From contig NZ_AUCD01000002.1 of assembly GCF_000429585.1 (NCBI RefSeq), positions 28,392-92,391 on the forward strand: 64,000 bases of DNA, read 5' to 3'. Below, one piece after another: positions 51,554 through 61,446 of this stretch; position 1 is the stretch's first letter, and every line of letters starts with the position of its first letter. Under the pieces are notes generated by a model. It saw only the letters and a list, made by a program, of their open reading frames with translations. It searched no databases and was not told the DNA's origin. A program made the translations under genes and the position numbers. The stretch comes from Atopococcus tabaci DSM 17538 (GTDB taxonomy: Bacteria > Bacillota > Bacilli > Lactobacillales > Carnobacteriaceae_A).

Positions 51554-52948
51554 TCAATCGCCCAGCACCTTCAACAATGCTAAATTACCGTTTTTCTCTT
51601 GATTGGAAGCCAGTTGAACAGCGGGCCTTCCTGTCATCGGATCTTCAATTCCTACCGACACCGCATGGACATCGCCGGACGGTTCCTCTAGTTGAAAGTC
51701 CGTTGTGGTTTTGATTGTTTTGCCCGGGAGCAATTGGGTGAGGCGCAGGTCAATCGCTTCTTTCCCCAACACATTGCCTTCCATGTCTGTAAAGTACAAA
51801 TAAACCGGCCAATCCCAGTACAGCGGTGCGATGCCATGGTTTTCCCATGTCAGCTTCACTCTGGCTCTGTTTGACCGTTCTGTCCACTCCATATGGGTCA
51901 CACCGATGCGGTAACCGAGTGTTTGGAGCACCTGTGTCATTCCGTTTCGATAGTCGTTGTTGGTGTCGCCTGTTTCGGAGGGGATATTGGGTCCCACAAA
52001 CGACGCATGCGACTCCCGCAACAATTGCAGCGTTCTTTCCAAATGAGTGGTGAGCATTTGCCCCATCGGAAGGGCACTCGTGAATTCCCCTCCTATTGGA
52101 GCAGTCTGCCAGGCGCGGGGCATGGCCGCCAACGCTTCTTCTCCAGTTTGGTCAAAGACACCGCCTTGTGTGATCCATTCCATCCACTGTTGTGTGCTTT
52201 GCGGATGCCCTGCCATGTCGTTGTAGAGTCCCAATCCTTCCGCTTTTGCAATCCGGAACGGACGCCGCATCAACAGTTTCGCGTTTGGAAAAGCCTCGAT
52301 GTATGGAAAAACATATTGATCCCGAATGTCTTCCGCAGGCAGCGGGGGAACCCCGCCTTGTACATTGACATGCCATTCTCCCCAATGCCCCAAACTTCCC
52401 AACTGGATATAGCTGATAAATGTGTCGTTTCCGTATTGTTCACCTAAAGCTTGGATCGCTTTTGCATGTGACTCAATGAAAACCGGATTGGCATAATTGG
52501 GCGCGTACCCTTTTCCATATGAATGAGCATATACGGTGCCGTCGCCTTCTGTCTTTTCGTACAACCAATCCGGAATGTCCCTGTGTTCTTCCGGCTGCGG
52601 GTAGTCAGTGACAAAGCGCAAAACGACATGCTTGCCTTCTTCCCGCCATCTTTTCAGGTAGTTTGCCTGTTCGGTGGCTGAAAAATCAAAAATCCCCTCT
52701 TCCGGCTCCAATTCTTCCCAGGTGATGTCCACATAGACCAATGAATCGTTTTCCGCCACGGAAGGATTGTTTGCCGGCGGAGCAAAACCGATCAAGGGGT
52801 TGGACGCCACCGAGCTTGTCATATCGAAGTGTTCGGTTGTTCGTTCCCTGAAAAACAGCATGTCTCTCATCTCCAATCCTCCCAACAGAAGTGCTGTCAA
52901 CACAAGGGCCGCTGATACGACGAATGAGAAACCAACTCGTCTCTTCAT
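51554..52948 (-). CDS. DUF4832/DUF4874 glycosidase-like protein in pel operon
   Basis: A 464-residue exported or anchored protein. A signal anchor (residues 8-30) leads to a TIM-barrel-like region: SNPLIGFAPPANN, LVYVDITWEELEPEEGIFDFSAT (DUF4874-like), VVLRFVTDYPQ, YIQLGSLGHWGEWHV and LLMRRPFRI. The C-terminal 130 residues are beta-rich (DUF4832), ending in a domain with LLPGKTIKTTTDFQLEEP. The fold resembles glycoside hydrolases. It starts 2 bp after the pelG stop and is the last gene of the operon, so trimming or release of the polymer is a reasonable guess. Confidence 0.75.
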   Translation of the reverse strand: MKRRVGFSFVVSAALVLTALLLGGLEMRDMLFFRERTTEHFDMTSSVASNPLIGFAPPANNPSVAENDSLVYVDITWEELEPEEGIFDFSATEQANYLKRWREEGKHVVLRFVTDYPQPEEHRDIPDWLYEKTEGDGTVYAHSYGKGYAPNYANPVFIESHAKAIQALGEQYGNDTFISYIQLGSLGHWGEWHVNVQGGVPPLPAEDIRDQYVFPYIEAFPNAKLLMRRPFRIAKAEGLGLYNDMAGHPQSTQQWMEWITQGGVFDQTGEEALAAMPRAWQTAPIGGEFTSALPMGQMLTTHLERTLQLLRESHASFVGPNIPSETGDTNNDYRNGMTQVLQTLGYRIGVTHMEWTERSNRARVKLTWENHGIAPLYWDWPVYLYFTDMEGNVLGKEAIDLRLTQLLPGKTIKTTTDFQLEEPSGDVHAVSVGIEDPMTGRPAVQLASNQEKNGNLALLKVLGD

Positions 52949-52950
52949 CG

Positions 52951-54319
52951 CTACAACAACTCATACTTGTCCAGTGCTTTCGACACCCAGCCTCTTCTTT
53001 CATGGGCATAAATGGGACGTTCAGCCAGGACGTGGTATTTCAGTTGACGGATGTACTTCCGCAGGCGGACAGAGGCGTACAGGTAAAAGACCGCACTTCC
53101 GAGAATAAATCCCAAGCCGTAAAAAGCGCTGTTCGATCCTCTGAACAAGAAAGTCAGCAGGTTCGTGGTCACCGCAAACAGCAGCGCGGCACGGAGCGCT
53201 CCTTTGTTGTCTTCAAAATACAGCAAAATCATGAGCATGCTGTTGCCGATTGCGTAAAATGCATACCCGATGCACAGCATACGGTAAATCCCCAGCATTT
53301 CACTGGTAAATCCCAGCGGCGTCCGGGGCAGCAGAATCGTTCCAACAGAGATAAACAAAAACGTCGTGATGACTTGTTTAATCGTCAAGTATCCCAGCTC
53401 TTCTTCCAATATTTGAATCATTTTCCGTTCGGTTGTTTCAATTTCCGTGATGTTTCCCTTTCCGTTCAACAACGATAAGTAATCTTTGTAGTGCCGGTAA
53501 AATCGGGTTTCCGTTGAAACAACGAAATTCACCATGGTGATGAGGACCGAAATGATCGCCACCAAAGCCGACACGTCGTAGGTCGGAGCCCCATGGAACC
53601 AGCCTTGAACGAGAATTTCCAACGGGCTGTCCCACATGAGAATGAGGTGTCCGAACAAGCCTAAGTTGATCAAGACGCCTAAAAACAGCAAGGAAGGATA
53701 CTTTTCAATCCACCTCAAAAAATTCAAGGATGTCCCCTTCCCTTTAGGAAAGTATTGGACAATCAACCGGAAATAATGGACCGCCATCCATCCATAAGCG
53801 GCCCATGCCGACAGCAGCAGCGAAGGTCAACATGACGCTTCTGTATTCACGGATGGCCGTCAAAAAGGTCATTTCAATCCAGACAACCAATAAAGTTAAA
53901 AACAACAAGAGAGACATCACTTGATAGGCAAACGGGATGCCGGAAAAAAAGAGGAACACCCCATAAGCGGTTCCTGCAAAAAGCAATGTCAACAAAATGG
54001 TGCCGTAGAAGGCCGGCATCACTGCCCATGTTCGTTTTGAGTACAGCATGTCTGCCATATAACGCGTCACGATGATGGACAATACACTGGAGGCAATCAA
54101 TGAAAACAGCAAGGCGTATGTGAACATGGATATCAACAATTCACGTTCTCCCCGTGTTGCCCCGCCGCGGGTGGACAGATACATGATTCCCAAAAGAAGA
54201 ACCACTCCCAGAATCATCGGACCCGATACCACCAGCCTTGCGTACCCGTATGCGCGCACTTTGGCTGTAATCCCTTGCTTGTCAAACAGCTTGTTTAATT
54301 CGAAGCCGATACCTGCCAT
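52951..54319 (-). pseudogene. pelG: PelG, polysaccharide translocation membrane protein, frameshifted
   Basis: PelG belongs to the polysaccharide exporter superfamily and with PelD and PelE forms the membrane complex for Pel. The canonical start MAGIGFELNKLFDKQG is at 54319. The first frame leaves homology near 53800 (VGMGRLWMDGG); the correct frame reads AAYGWMAVHYFRLIVQYF and continues to 52951 with about eight more helices. One extra G in a GGG run (ATGGGCC instead of ATGGCC) explains the break, and removal gives 455 residues, near the usual PelG length. Start overlaps pelF by 25 bp. Confidence 0.88.
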
Positions 54320-55725
54320 TGCTGAAGGACCTCCTTATAGTTGCGGATATAATGGTCAATCATGTCGTGATGGATATAATACTGTCGGACACGTTTTTGT
54401 CCGTTTTCGCCCATTTGGATCCGCAGTGTTCGATTTTTGCAGAGTTGTTCCATTTTTTCAGCCATTCTTTCGGTATCCAAAGGTGGAACGGTGAAGCCGG
54501 CCGGTCCAAACGAATCGGTCTCCTCGCCGCTTATCAGTTCCCGGCAGTTTCCTACGTCCGTTGTCACACACGGTCGGCGGGCCGCAAAGGACTCCAACAG
54601 CGACAACGGCTGGCCTTTGGATATGCTGCTTAACACCGTAAAATCCAGCTTCTCCATGTATTCCAGCACATTGACAACTCCGGGGATCTGGATGTCTTTC
54701 AAGTCCAACGTCCGGATCAATTCCAGACATTCCTGGTAGTATTCCTCATCGTCCACTCCCCCAACGATATGCAAGCGGGCATTCGGAACCATTCGTTTCA
54801 ATTCATAAAAAGCATAGATCATCGTTTTGATGTCTTTTATCGGGTGAAACCGCACAATGGCCCCGATATCAATGTATCCGTCCGGTTCTTTCAACGGGAT
54901 GGCCGCTAAGCGATTCGCGTGAATGCCGTTGCGGATAACCTTTGTCTTTTCTGCGGAGGCTCCCAGTTCCTCCTGCGTTTTTTTGGCTCTCTCGAACAAA
55001 GACGTGACCGAAGTTGCATGCGTATAGACGATGTCCGCCAACATATAGAAAAAGTCAATCCACAGCTGCTTGAGATAAGGGGAAATCCAGTCTGCGCGGA
55101 TGATTTCTTCTTCCCGCTCACGCGTATAAATGCCGTGTTCCGTGAGCACGAAGGGTTTTTGCTTCCGTGTGCTGGCCAAGGAACCCAACAGTCCAGCATA
55201 ACCGGTTGACACCGCATGGTACACATCGGCTTCCGGGATATCCTGGGAAATCATATACAGCATCGGCAGCAGCATGGAGCGGAGTGAGTGAAAAAATTCG
55301 GTTAAAGGCACATAAGGATAATGCGTTTGACACAAGTTCATGGTGAATGTCAAAAACGTTTCACTCATCAAAAATTCGTTGATATGGATGTTTTTTGTGT
55401 TATACAAATGGGCCAACACTTTCAAATTCGGTCTTTCAGCCCGTAACAATTTCCGGTGTTCCGCAAACTCTTCTTCGGTGAAGACGGTCTTACGGCCTTC
55501 TTTCGGCGCCGGTATCCGCAACGGTTCGTCTAAAAACACTTCCCGTACTTCCACCACATTATCCGGGAATTCATAGACGTAATTCCCTTTTTCTTCTGCT
55601 TTTGAACCAATCAGCCACAACACGAACTCATGCTCCGGCATTGCTTTGATGTACCCTTGCGTCCAAGAAGAAACCCCTCCTCGGACATATGGGTAGGAAC
55701 CTTCTAATATTAAGCAAATACGCAT
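54295..55725 (-). CDS. pelF: PelF, Pel polysaccharide glycosyltransferase
   Basis: A 476-residue cytosolic GT4 glycosyltransferase that uses a UDP-amino sugar to polymerise Pel. The start MRICLILEGSYPYVRGGVSSWTQGYIKAMPEHEFVLW is highly characteristic of PelF, as is DVYHAVSTGYAGLLGSLAS. The nucleotide site has IVRFHPIKDIKTMIYAF and VLSSISKGQPLSLLESFAARRPCVTTDVGNCREL with the E-x7-E pattern. AAAAGGAGGGC precedes the ATG. Intact. Confidence 0.95.
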   Translation of the reverse strand: MRICLILEGSYPYVRGGVSSWTQGYIKAMPEHEFVLWLIGSKAEEKGNYVYEFPDNVVEVREVFLDEPLRIPAPKEGRKTVFTEEEFAEHRKLLRAERPNLKVLAHLYNTKNIHINEFLMSETFLTFTMNLCQTHYPYVPLTEFFHSLRSMLLPMLYMISQDIPEADVYHAVSTGYAGLLGSLASTRKQKPFVLTEHGIYTREREEEIIRADWISPYLKQLWIDFFYMLADIVYTHATSVTSLFERAKKTQEELGASAEKTKVIRNGIHANRLAAIPLKEPDGYIDIGAIVRFHPIKDIKTMIYAFYELKRMVPNARLHIVGGVDDEEYYQECLELIRTLDLKDIQIPGVVNVLEYMEKLDFTVLSSISKGQPLSLLESFAARRPCVTTDVGNCRELISGEETDSFGPAGFTVPPLDTERMAEKMEQLCKNRTLRIQMGENGQKRVRQYYIHHDMIDHYIRNYKEVLQQWQVSASN

Positions 55726-55740
55726 GGAATGCCCTCCTTT

Positions 55741-57579
55741 TTACTCGTCGAACTGAATGGTGATCGTGTCTTGGGTGGCTTCCAGCAGATACAATTCAGA
55801 CGTCAGCGGGGTCAGTTTCCCTCCGTCCACGGATTGCACGGTTCCTTCTCGGATCCGAACAATCCCGTACATTTCATCGTAAAAATTATCGATTGATATT
55901 TCGTAGCCATTTTCTGAAGAGGTTCGTTGGAATGTCGCTGCATCATAACGCTGGACTGCTTTTGCGCCGTCGCTGGCTTTTTGCTTGCGCAGTCCCGGAG
56001 CATGGTCGTCCAACCACTGCAAATACTCTTCGAACGTCCCTTTCAAGTAGGTCCAGCCTTTGTCCGCTCCTCGGTCTTCATCCATCAAATCGTCCGGGTG
56101 AAAAAAGTGGCTGTTGACGTAATGAAAGTTCAATTCATTCAATACCATCCACCGGTTGTACTCGGAAAACTCCAACCCCGATACGGTACGCGGCAGGTTC
56201 ACAATACCGTCTTCTCCCACATCAAACTCCTGCTCATATGCGGTACCCGTGACAACATACAAACTGGCAATGGTTTTGATCTCTTCAAATTGATTTGCCA
56301 TCACTTCTCGTGCTTCTTCCGATAAAATATTGGACGGCGGCACATAGACACTTGGGTTTTCTTCCGGGAATGCTTCGTTGGTGGTCGCAATCAGCGCCTC
56401 CAGAGAAGCTGCGATATCCTCCGTTGAATGCCAGGTGTTGTAGCCCAAATCTTCCGAATATCGGAAGCCGTCCAACACCAATGGCTGGTGGTTGTATCCA
56501 TGGAAGCCGATTTCTCCACCGGACATATTCATCAGTTTTCCGTAAAATTCAAATGTCTCTTTGTCCACTGTTTCATCGAACGGAGGCGCGACTTTATCCT
56601 GGTAGGTGACAACCACCACGTTCGTGAATGGAATGCCATACTTTTCCTCCAACTGCATCATATCCGGCAGCCAGACCGTGGAGAAAAAGGTTTCGACATC
56701 CATGTCATGGTGTTCCGTGATGTGTTCCTGCCAGCCTTCAGGGAAAGGAGCCGGAAAGTCGTCTAAAAAGAAAACCGATGAGTTGATGACCGGATAGGCA
56801 AACACATCCTCCAACAAACTGTACTGCGCTTCATAGATTCCCCTGGAGGACTTTCCGCCTATATCCATGTTGTTGACCACAATTCTTCCTTGTCCGTATT
56901 CTTTTTCCCAAATCAGCGGCGTCTCGGTTTCTTCTTGCACGGCATGGATCACAGTATCCTCCGTAACGCTCACATTCAGCCCGTACGTCTCGAAGTCTTC
57001 CAATTCATAGGAAAACCCTTCGGATCCAATCATAAAATCCGTCACCAAATCAAACTGCCAAACCTCCTGAGGTCCAGCTTCCATCTCTTCGATGCCAAAT
57101 GCATCCGGATAGTTGAGAAAAGCCGCCGAATTGACATTCGGACGGGCATTCCACAGGCGGCCTCCGCCTTCCACCCAATTCATCACTTCATCCAACGCAC
57201 CGCTGTTGGCCAATTGTTCGGTTTGAGAGGTATTCAGAACCACTGTACGGTATTCAGACAAATCAGGCAGGCCGGTGGTGGCCGCTTCTTCTGTTGCCAT
57301 TGTGTCATACCCCACACTCAGACCATCCAGCACTTGCATCAATTCAACATCCGCTTGCCCTGCCACCGGCTCGTCCATGATGATCAACGTTTCTTTCAAC
57401 AGTTCTTCTGGTTCTTTCTTATTTTGCACGACTGACGCCGGCACCTCTTCCAATTCTGTCCCTGTTTCTTCCGCTTGGATACCTAAACGTTCAATCACGA
57501 CCACAAACGTCAACAGAAGCAACAGGCCGATAGAAACATACACCGTTAACGAATGATTTTTTTCATGGCTGTCTCTCAC
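55741..57579 (-). CDS. pelA: PelA-type polysaccharide deacetylase (PelA-DA)
   Basis: A 612-residue membrane-anchored protein. One N-terminal helix (residues 10-27, LTVYVSIGLLLLLTFVVV) is followed by a Rossmann/DUF2194-like region (about 60-260) and a CE-type deacetylase domain with FFLDDFPAPFPEGW (metal Asp, about 273) and GEIGFHGYNHQPLV (metal His pair, about 355-360). It should remove acetyl groups from the GalNAc/GlcNAc polymer outside the membrane. The hydrolase domain of Gram-negative PelA is absent, as in the B. cereus pelA-DA gene. Intact. Confidence 0.88.
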   Translation of the reverse strand: MRDSHEKNHSLTVYVSIGLLLLLTFVVVIERLGIQAEETGTELEEVPASVVQNKKEPEELLKETLIIMDEPVAGQADVELMQVLDGLSVGYDTMATEEAATTGLPDLSEYRTVVLNTSQTEQLANSGALDEVMNWVEGGGRLWNARPNVNSAAFLNYPDAFGIEEMEAGPQEVWQFDLVTDFMIGSEGFSYELEDFETYGLNVSVTEDTVIHAVQEETETPLIWEKEYGQGRIVVNNMDIGGKSSRGIYEAQYSLLEDVFAYPVINSSVFFLDDFPAPFPEGWQEHITEHHDMDVETFFSTVWLPDMMQLEEKYGIPFTNVVVVTYQDKVAPPFDETVDKETFEFYGKLMNMSGGEIGFHGYNHQPLVLDGFRYSEDLGYNTWHSTEDIAASLEALIATTNEAFPEENPSVYVPPSNILSEEAREVMANQFEEIKTIASLYVVTGTAYEQEFDVGEDGIVNLPRTVSGLEFSEYNRWMVLNELNFHYVNSHFFHPDDLMDEDRGADKGWTYLKGTFEEYLQWLDDHAPGLRKQKASDGAKAVQRYDAATFQRTSSENGYEISIDNFYDEMYGIVRIREGTVQSVDGGKLTPLTSELYLLEATQDTITIQFDE

Positions 57580-58477
57580 TTTTCCCGCTCCAAAAGGCCA
57601 CGACTTCCTGCGTGCTGGGGGAGAGGTAAATTCCAGATTCTTTTATCTGCTGGACTGCTTTTTTGATTTCCCAACCGTTTTTTGTCTTATGGTACAACTG
57701 CAGTTTCAACAAAAAGAGCGTTTCATCCTGTTTCCATCTGCTGTCCGCTTCTTCCAGCAAGGACTCAGCAGCGGTGTACTCTTTGAGGGCACAAGTTTTC
57801 AACGGCGTCTGCATACAACTGCTTGTCCCCATCAGACTCCGCTAAGAGTTGGACAAGCATCGTATTCAATTTTCTTCGCTGTGCCAGGACTGCATTGTTT
57901 GCCAGCAGCCCTGACTGGATGTATTCTTTCAATTTATCTAAATAAGCCGACACAGCTTCTTCGTCTCCCGGACGTGCATGAAGGGCGTCTTCTTTCTTCC
58001 GCAGGTCCATTTCGTATTCCCGTTGAATCTGCATCAACGCCGTAGAGGCATAATGGCTGACCTCTGCATCGTCTCCCAACCGTACTTTTTTCAGCATCGA
58101 AATGTATCGTTTGGGATCTTCTTGAATAATATCCAGCATCAACTCCCGCCGGACCGCCGGCTCTTCCAAAAGCAGCGCTTCTTCCAAAGGAACCACTGAC
58201 TCCCTTGTTCCTTCTTCCAAAAACACCGGCTGAAGCAAAAACGAAAAGCGGTTGTCATTCAGTACAGGCAGTTCATCCGTGCGCGACCCGATTTTTTTCT
58301 TCCGCGCATAGCTTTCCGCAATATACGCCATCGCGGCTCCCCATACAGGCAGAAGCATGGCTAAAAGCAGCAGACGGCGTGTCGTCCGGATCACCCCGAA
58401 AACATGCAACAGCCCCAACACAATACAAAATACTGCATGAACGATGAGGAAAAAAGCAGATATCTATCTTCTATCAT
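57563..58477 (-). pseudogene. pelE: PelE, TPR-like inner-membrane protein, two frameshifts
   Basis: PelE has two N-terminal helices and helical repeats, and binds PelA and PelG. Start ATG 58477 (MIEDRYLLF) follows GAAGGCGAG. One T is missing from the T6 run near 58450; the correct frame continues FLIVHAVFCIVLGLLHVFGVI, a clean first helix, then a second helix and TPR-like region (MLDIIQEDPKRYISMLKKV). Near 57790 a second shift (one extra base or two lost) leads from YADAVENL into ALKEYTAAESLLEEADSRW. Repaired length is about 304 residues. Overlaps pelA by 17 bp. Confidence 0.82.
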
Positions 58478-58491
58478 TTTTCTCGCCTTCT

Positions 58492-60443
58492 TTAGTCATT
58501 TTCTTTTGTTTGTTGTGATGCCACTAAATGCAGTGTCGGTTCTTTGCGTGGTTTTACCGTTTCTTTCTCGCGGTGACTATTGCGTTCCTCATTGAGGGCG
58601 TTTTCAATTGTTTGGATAAGAGGTGCGGTCATTTCTTCTTTGTGTGCCTGCAGCTTATGCAGTAGAGAGGTGGAGACAAAGTGCCCCGTAATCTTGAACA
58701 GGTTCTCAAAACTCATGCTCATTTGATCAAATTCTGCTTCGTGAATGGTGATCAACACCACCAAGTTGCCTTCCTTAAACAGCGGGATGGCATAATCCGG
58801 GTACCCCTTCATCTGGTTTTTGTTGACCCACACTTCTCCTGCTGTCAGCCGCTTGGCGAATTCCGGGTAATCGGCCATCCGCAGCCATTCCGGACTCACC
58901 TTTTCTGCTTTAGAAGAATACACATATCGATACGCGTCCAGCGAAGCTTCGGTAAACACATAAAAACTGATGGTTTGATTGTCCAGGAAGTCTTCCACTG
59001 CACGTAACGCTTCTTGAAAATACGTGGAAGGCGCCGCCTGTTCCAACCGTTTGTCAAATTGGTACACTTTCCCAAAACTATCCTGGTAACTGATGATTTG
59101 TTTTTCATATCCTGACTTTCTTTCCAACGCCCGTAAATACAAGTCATTCAAAAATTCGTGCTGTCTGGAAAGGTCGCTATTTCTTCCTGGGTGTCTTCCA
59201 CTTCTCTTTGGTACCGGTCATGCACATACTCAATGATCCAAGCAGTGATGAAGTATACGGCAAACGGAATCCAGTTATCCACGTTATAGAAAATGATGCG
59301 CCAATCCACCCCCATCGCCATGTAACTTGTATAGACGGAGATAGACGCAATCAGCGCCGACAACAACCCCAGCTGAGGCCCGTGGGCAGCGGCAAACAAT
59401 ACGACAAACAACAACCTGAAGTCAATCACCCGGAATTGGACAGTGGTGGCGGAGAAATCAATCATGTACTCCATCAAAAAGAAACCGACAATCAGCTCCA
59501 ATCCAATCAATATGGTGGAGTGGGTGCGGTAAAAATCCTTTGCACGGTCAAAGAACGAGCGCTGAGTGGAAGAATGACTGCTGCTGATTCGGTCTACTAA
59601 ATTGTCCATTTCTTGCAGGAGGTCCACTTCCGGCTCCCACCTGTACTCCGCAAAAGCTTTCTGGAGCTGAACCGGCGGACCGGCTCCCAGCGCCCTTCCG
59701 GTAAATCGAATGGAGACGCCCAATTTCTTTTTCTTCAACAAATCAGCGAATTGCTGCAGCGAGAGTCGGGTATATCCTGGCACGTTCATGACTGGGATAG
59801 TTTTTTGAAGCTCCAACAAAATCCGTTCAATCAACGTCGCCAAATCACGTAGCGACAAAAACCCCACTACTTGGTCCAGCCTGCCATCCAGTACGATTTC
59901 ATCTTCTTCCACCAATTTTTTAATGCTGTCTCCAACATACGACGCCGTTTCTCCTTCCCCGTAAAGGCAGGCGGTCCGCGATATGGTCACCGGCACATGG
60001 TACGTTTCACGGTACGTCCGGCACAGTTCTTCCATGGCAGACAACCGAATGTCGGCCCCGTTGGAAGCAAGGAACTCTTCTTCCGACACGCTTTCCATTT
60101 TTTTGTATACGTAAGTAGAAGAGACGAGGATCACTTTTTTGATTGGTTTTTGGGCACAGGCGTTCAGCGCCCGTTCCAAATCTTCTATTTCGGAGGAATC
60201 GTTGGACTGGCTTTCGGGCCTGCCCACAAAAAACAGCACCGCATCAAACGAGTAGGCTGAAAATAAATTCAAAAAACTATCATCTTGAACAGCGTGTGTA
60301 TATTGTTTGATTTTTGTACCGGTGAAGTTTGAGACGGGGCGGTCGGCAGAAAGAACCAAATCTGTCTGTCGGCTCAATTGATCTAGAAAAGGCTGCGACA
60401 ATACATCGATTTGACCGATTATGAGTGTTTCCACTTGGTTCAT
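58492..60443 (-). pseudogene. pelD: PelD with SDR, membrane and GAF domains, frameshifted
   Basis: Two frames that join into one 650-residue protein. The first (60443-59148) has an SDR/epimerase-like domain (about 1-270; ARISLSxY-type core reading VSSTYVYKKM and SRTACLYGEGE) and four membrane helices (about 325-410). It ends EDTQEEIATFPDSTNF. With one A added to the AAA run near 59180 it continues NSDLSRQHEFLNDLYLRALE into the GAF domain (to 58492). The protein ends there: no GGDEF domain or RxxD site follows. AGGAG abuts the ATG, so GTG 60434 may be the true start. Confidence 0.85.
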
Positions 60444-60850
60444 CTCCTCGGGGGAATTTTATACAGAGAGGATGGTGCGTCATACACAAGGGAAGGAATA
60501 AAGTTGAGATTCGAGGAATTTAAAGAGAGAGGCAGAATTTCGATAATAAGAGACAATAAATCCGCAAGTGAATGAGGTCTATGGGCAGTGAAATAAAAAA
60601 TGGGTGATTAAAATCGAAGGGGAAATCAGAAAAAAGAAAAATTAAGGGGACTGCTGAACTGTGTTCCAATATTGAAATGGCAACATTTCGAAGGGTTCGA
60701 ATCAGGAGGGGCATTGCCATTTATTTGTTTGGAGTATACCACAAAAATAACAAAATGGAAGTGTTCCTTCTTGTTTTTTGTAAGTGGTTCCTTTCCTCTT
60801 ATGGTACAATAGAAAAAATACTGGTCACATAAAAAAGTGAGGTGAAATGC
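60444..60850. other. 407-bp divergent region upstream of pelD
   Basis: No gene. On the minus strand an extended -10 (TGGTATACT, 60733-60741) would give a pel leader of about 280 nt, pyrimidine-rich and without a recognisable riboswitch. A weaker nearer promoter (TTCACT-18-TATTAT, near 60545-60575) is possible. On the plus strand TGGTACAAT (60802-60810) is an extended -10 for the gene at 60851. Confidence 0.4.
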
Positions 60851-61369
60851 ATGGGATTGTTTGATTTCTTCAAACAAAAGAAACAAACGCCGAAACCTTC
60901 CGACCGCATCAAAGAAGCCGCTGTCGACTCTAATGAAGATTCGGGACCGACAATCCTCTATGAAACAGAGTTGAGCGGCCGCGATTTAACCAAGGACCTC
61001 AGGTTGATTCAGCAAGTCGTGGACAAAATGGTGGCAGAAGATCCTTTTAAACACTACTACTCCGCCGAAACACCCGGAACCTCTCCTCGTTCCCCGCGTC
61101 TCTACGAATACGGGAGCATCACCACGATGAATGTGGATTTGGCGCCAGGCGCCCACACTAACCTGCAGGTGTCCATCGAAGGAATCCTCCTAGGTGCGCT
61201 GCCGTCTGAAAAAGCACAGGAAATTGAGCCATACCGCGAGAAGCATGTGCTAACGGCCTATGCCTTTGTAACCGGCGGCCGATACAAGGAAATCACACCG
61301 GATACCCATGAAATACAAGAAGGGGTGGAACCGTACGACGTGAAGCTGTTCCTTCAATTTACTGGATAG
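60851..61369 (+). CDS. cytosolic protein of unknown function
   Basis: A 172-residue soluble protein with no signal peptide. The N-terminal 35 residues are Lys/Pro/Ser-rich (MGLFDFFKQKKQTPKPSDR), the rest looks like a single alpha/beta domain (ILYETELSGRDLTKDLRLIQQVVDKM ... SLPSEKAQEIEPYREKHVL-like ... VTGGRYKEIT). I do not recognise the family. GTGAGGTG precedes ATG 60851, which I prefer to a GTG three codons upstream. An extended -10 promoter lies 40 bp upstream. Monocistronic. Confidence 0.7.
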   Translation: MGLFDFFKQKKQTPKPSDRIKEAAVDSNEDSGPTILYETELSGRDLTKDLRLIQQVVDKMVAEDPFKHYYSAETPGTSPRSPRLYEYGSITTMNVDLAPGAHTNLQVSIEGILLGALPSEKAQEIEPYREKHVLTAYAFVTGGRYKEITPDTHEIQEGVEPYDVKLFLQFTG

Positions 61370-61370
61370 A

Positions 61371-61410
61371 CAAAAACAACCGCCGCTCTCTATAAGGTGG
61401 TTGTTTTTGT
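61371..61410. terminator. bidirectional terminator
   Basis: ACAAAAACAACC pairing with GGTTGTTTTTGT around an imperfect inner stem, between convergent genes. Confidence 0.75.
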
Positions 61411-61446
61411 CTTCAAACTTGTTTTCCTGTCCCCGCCGGCAGCCGC

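Noticed and set aside
58492..59151. Stand-alone GAF protein separate from the SDR-membrane protein
   Set aside because: The GAF frame continues upstream of its apparent TTG start as SDLSRQHEFLNDLYLRALE, so the two frames are one pelD gene broken by a one-base loss.
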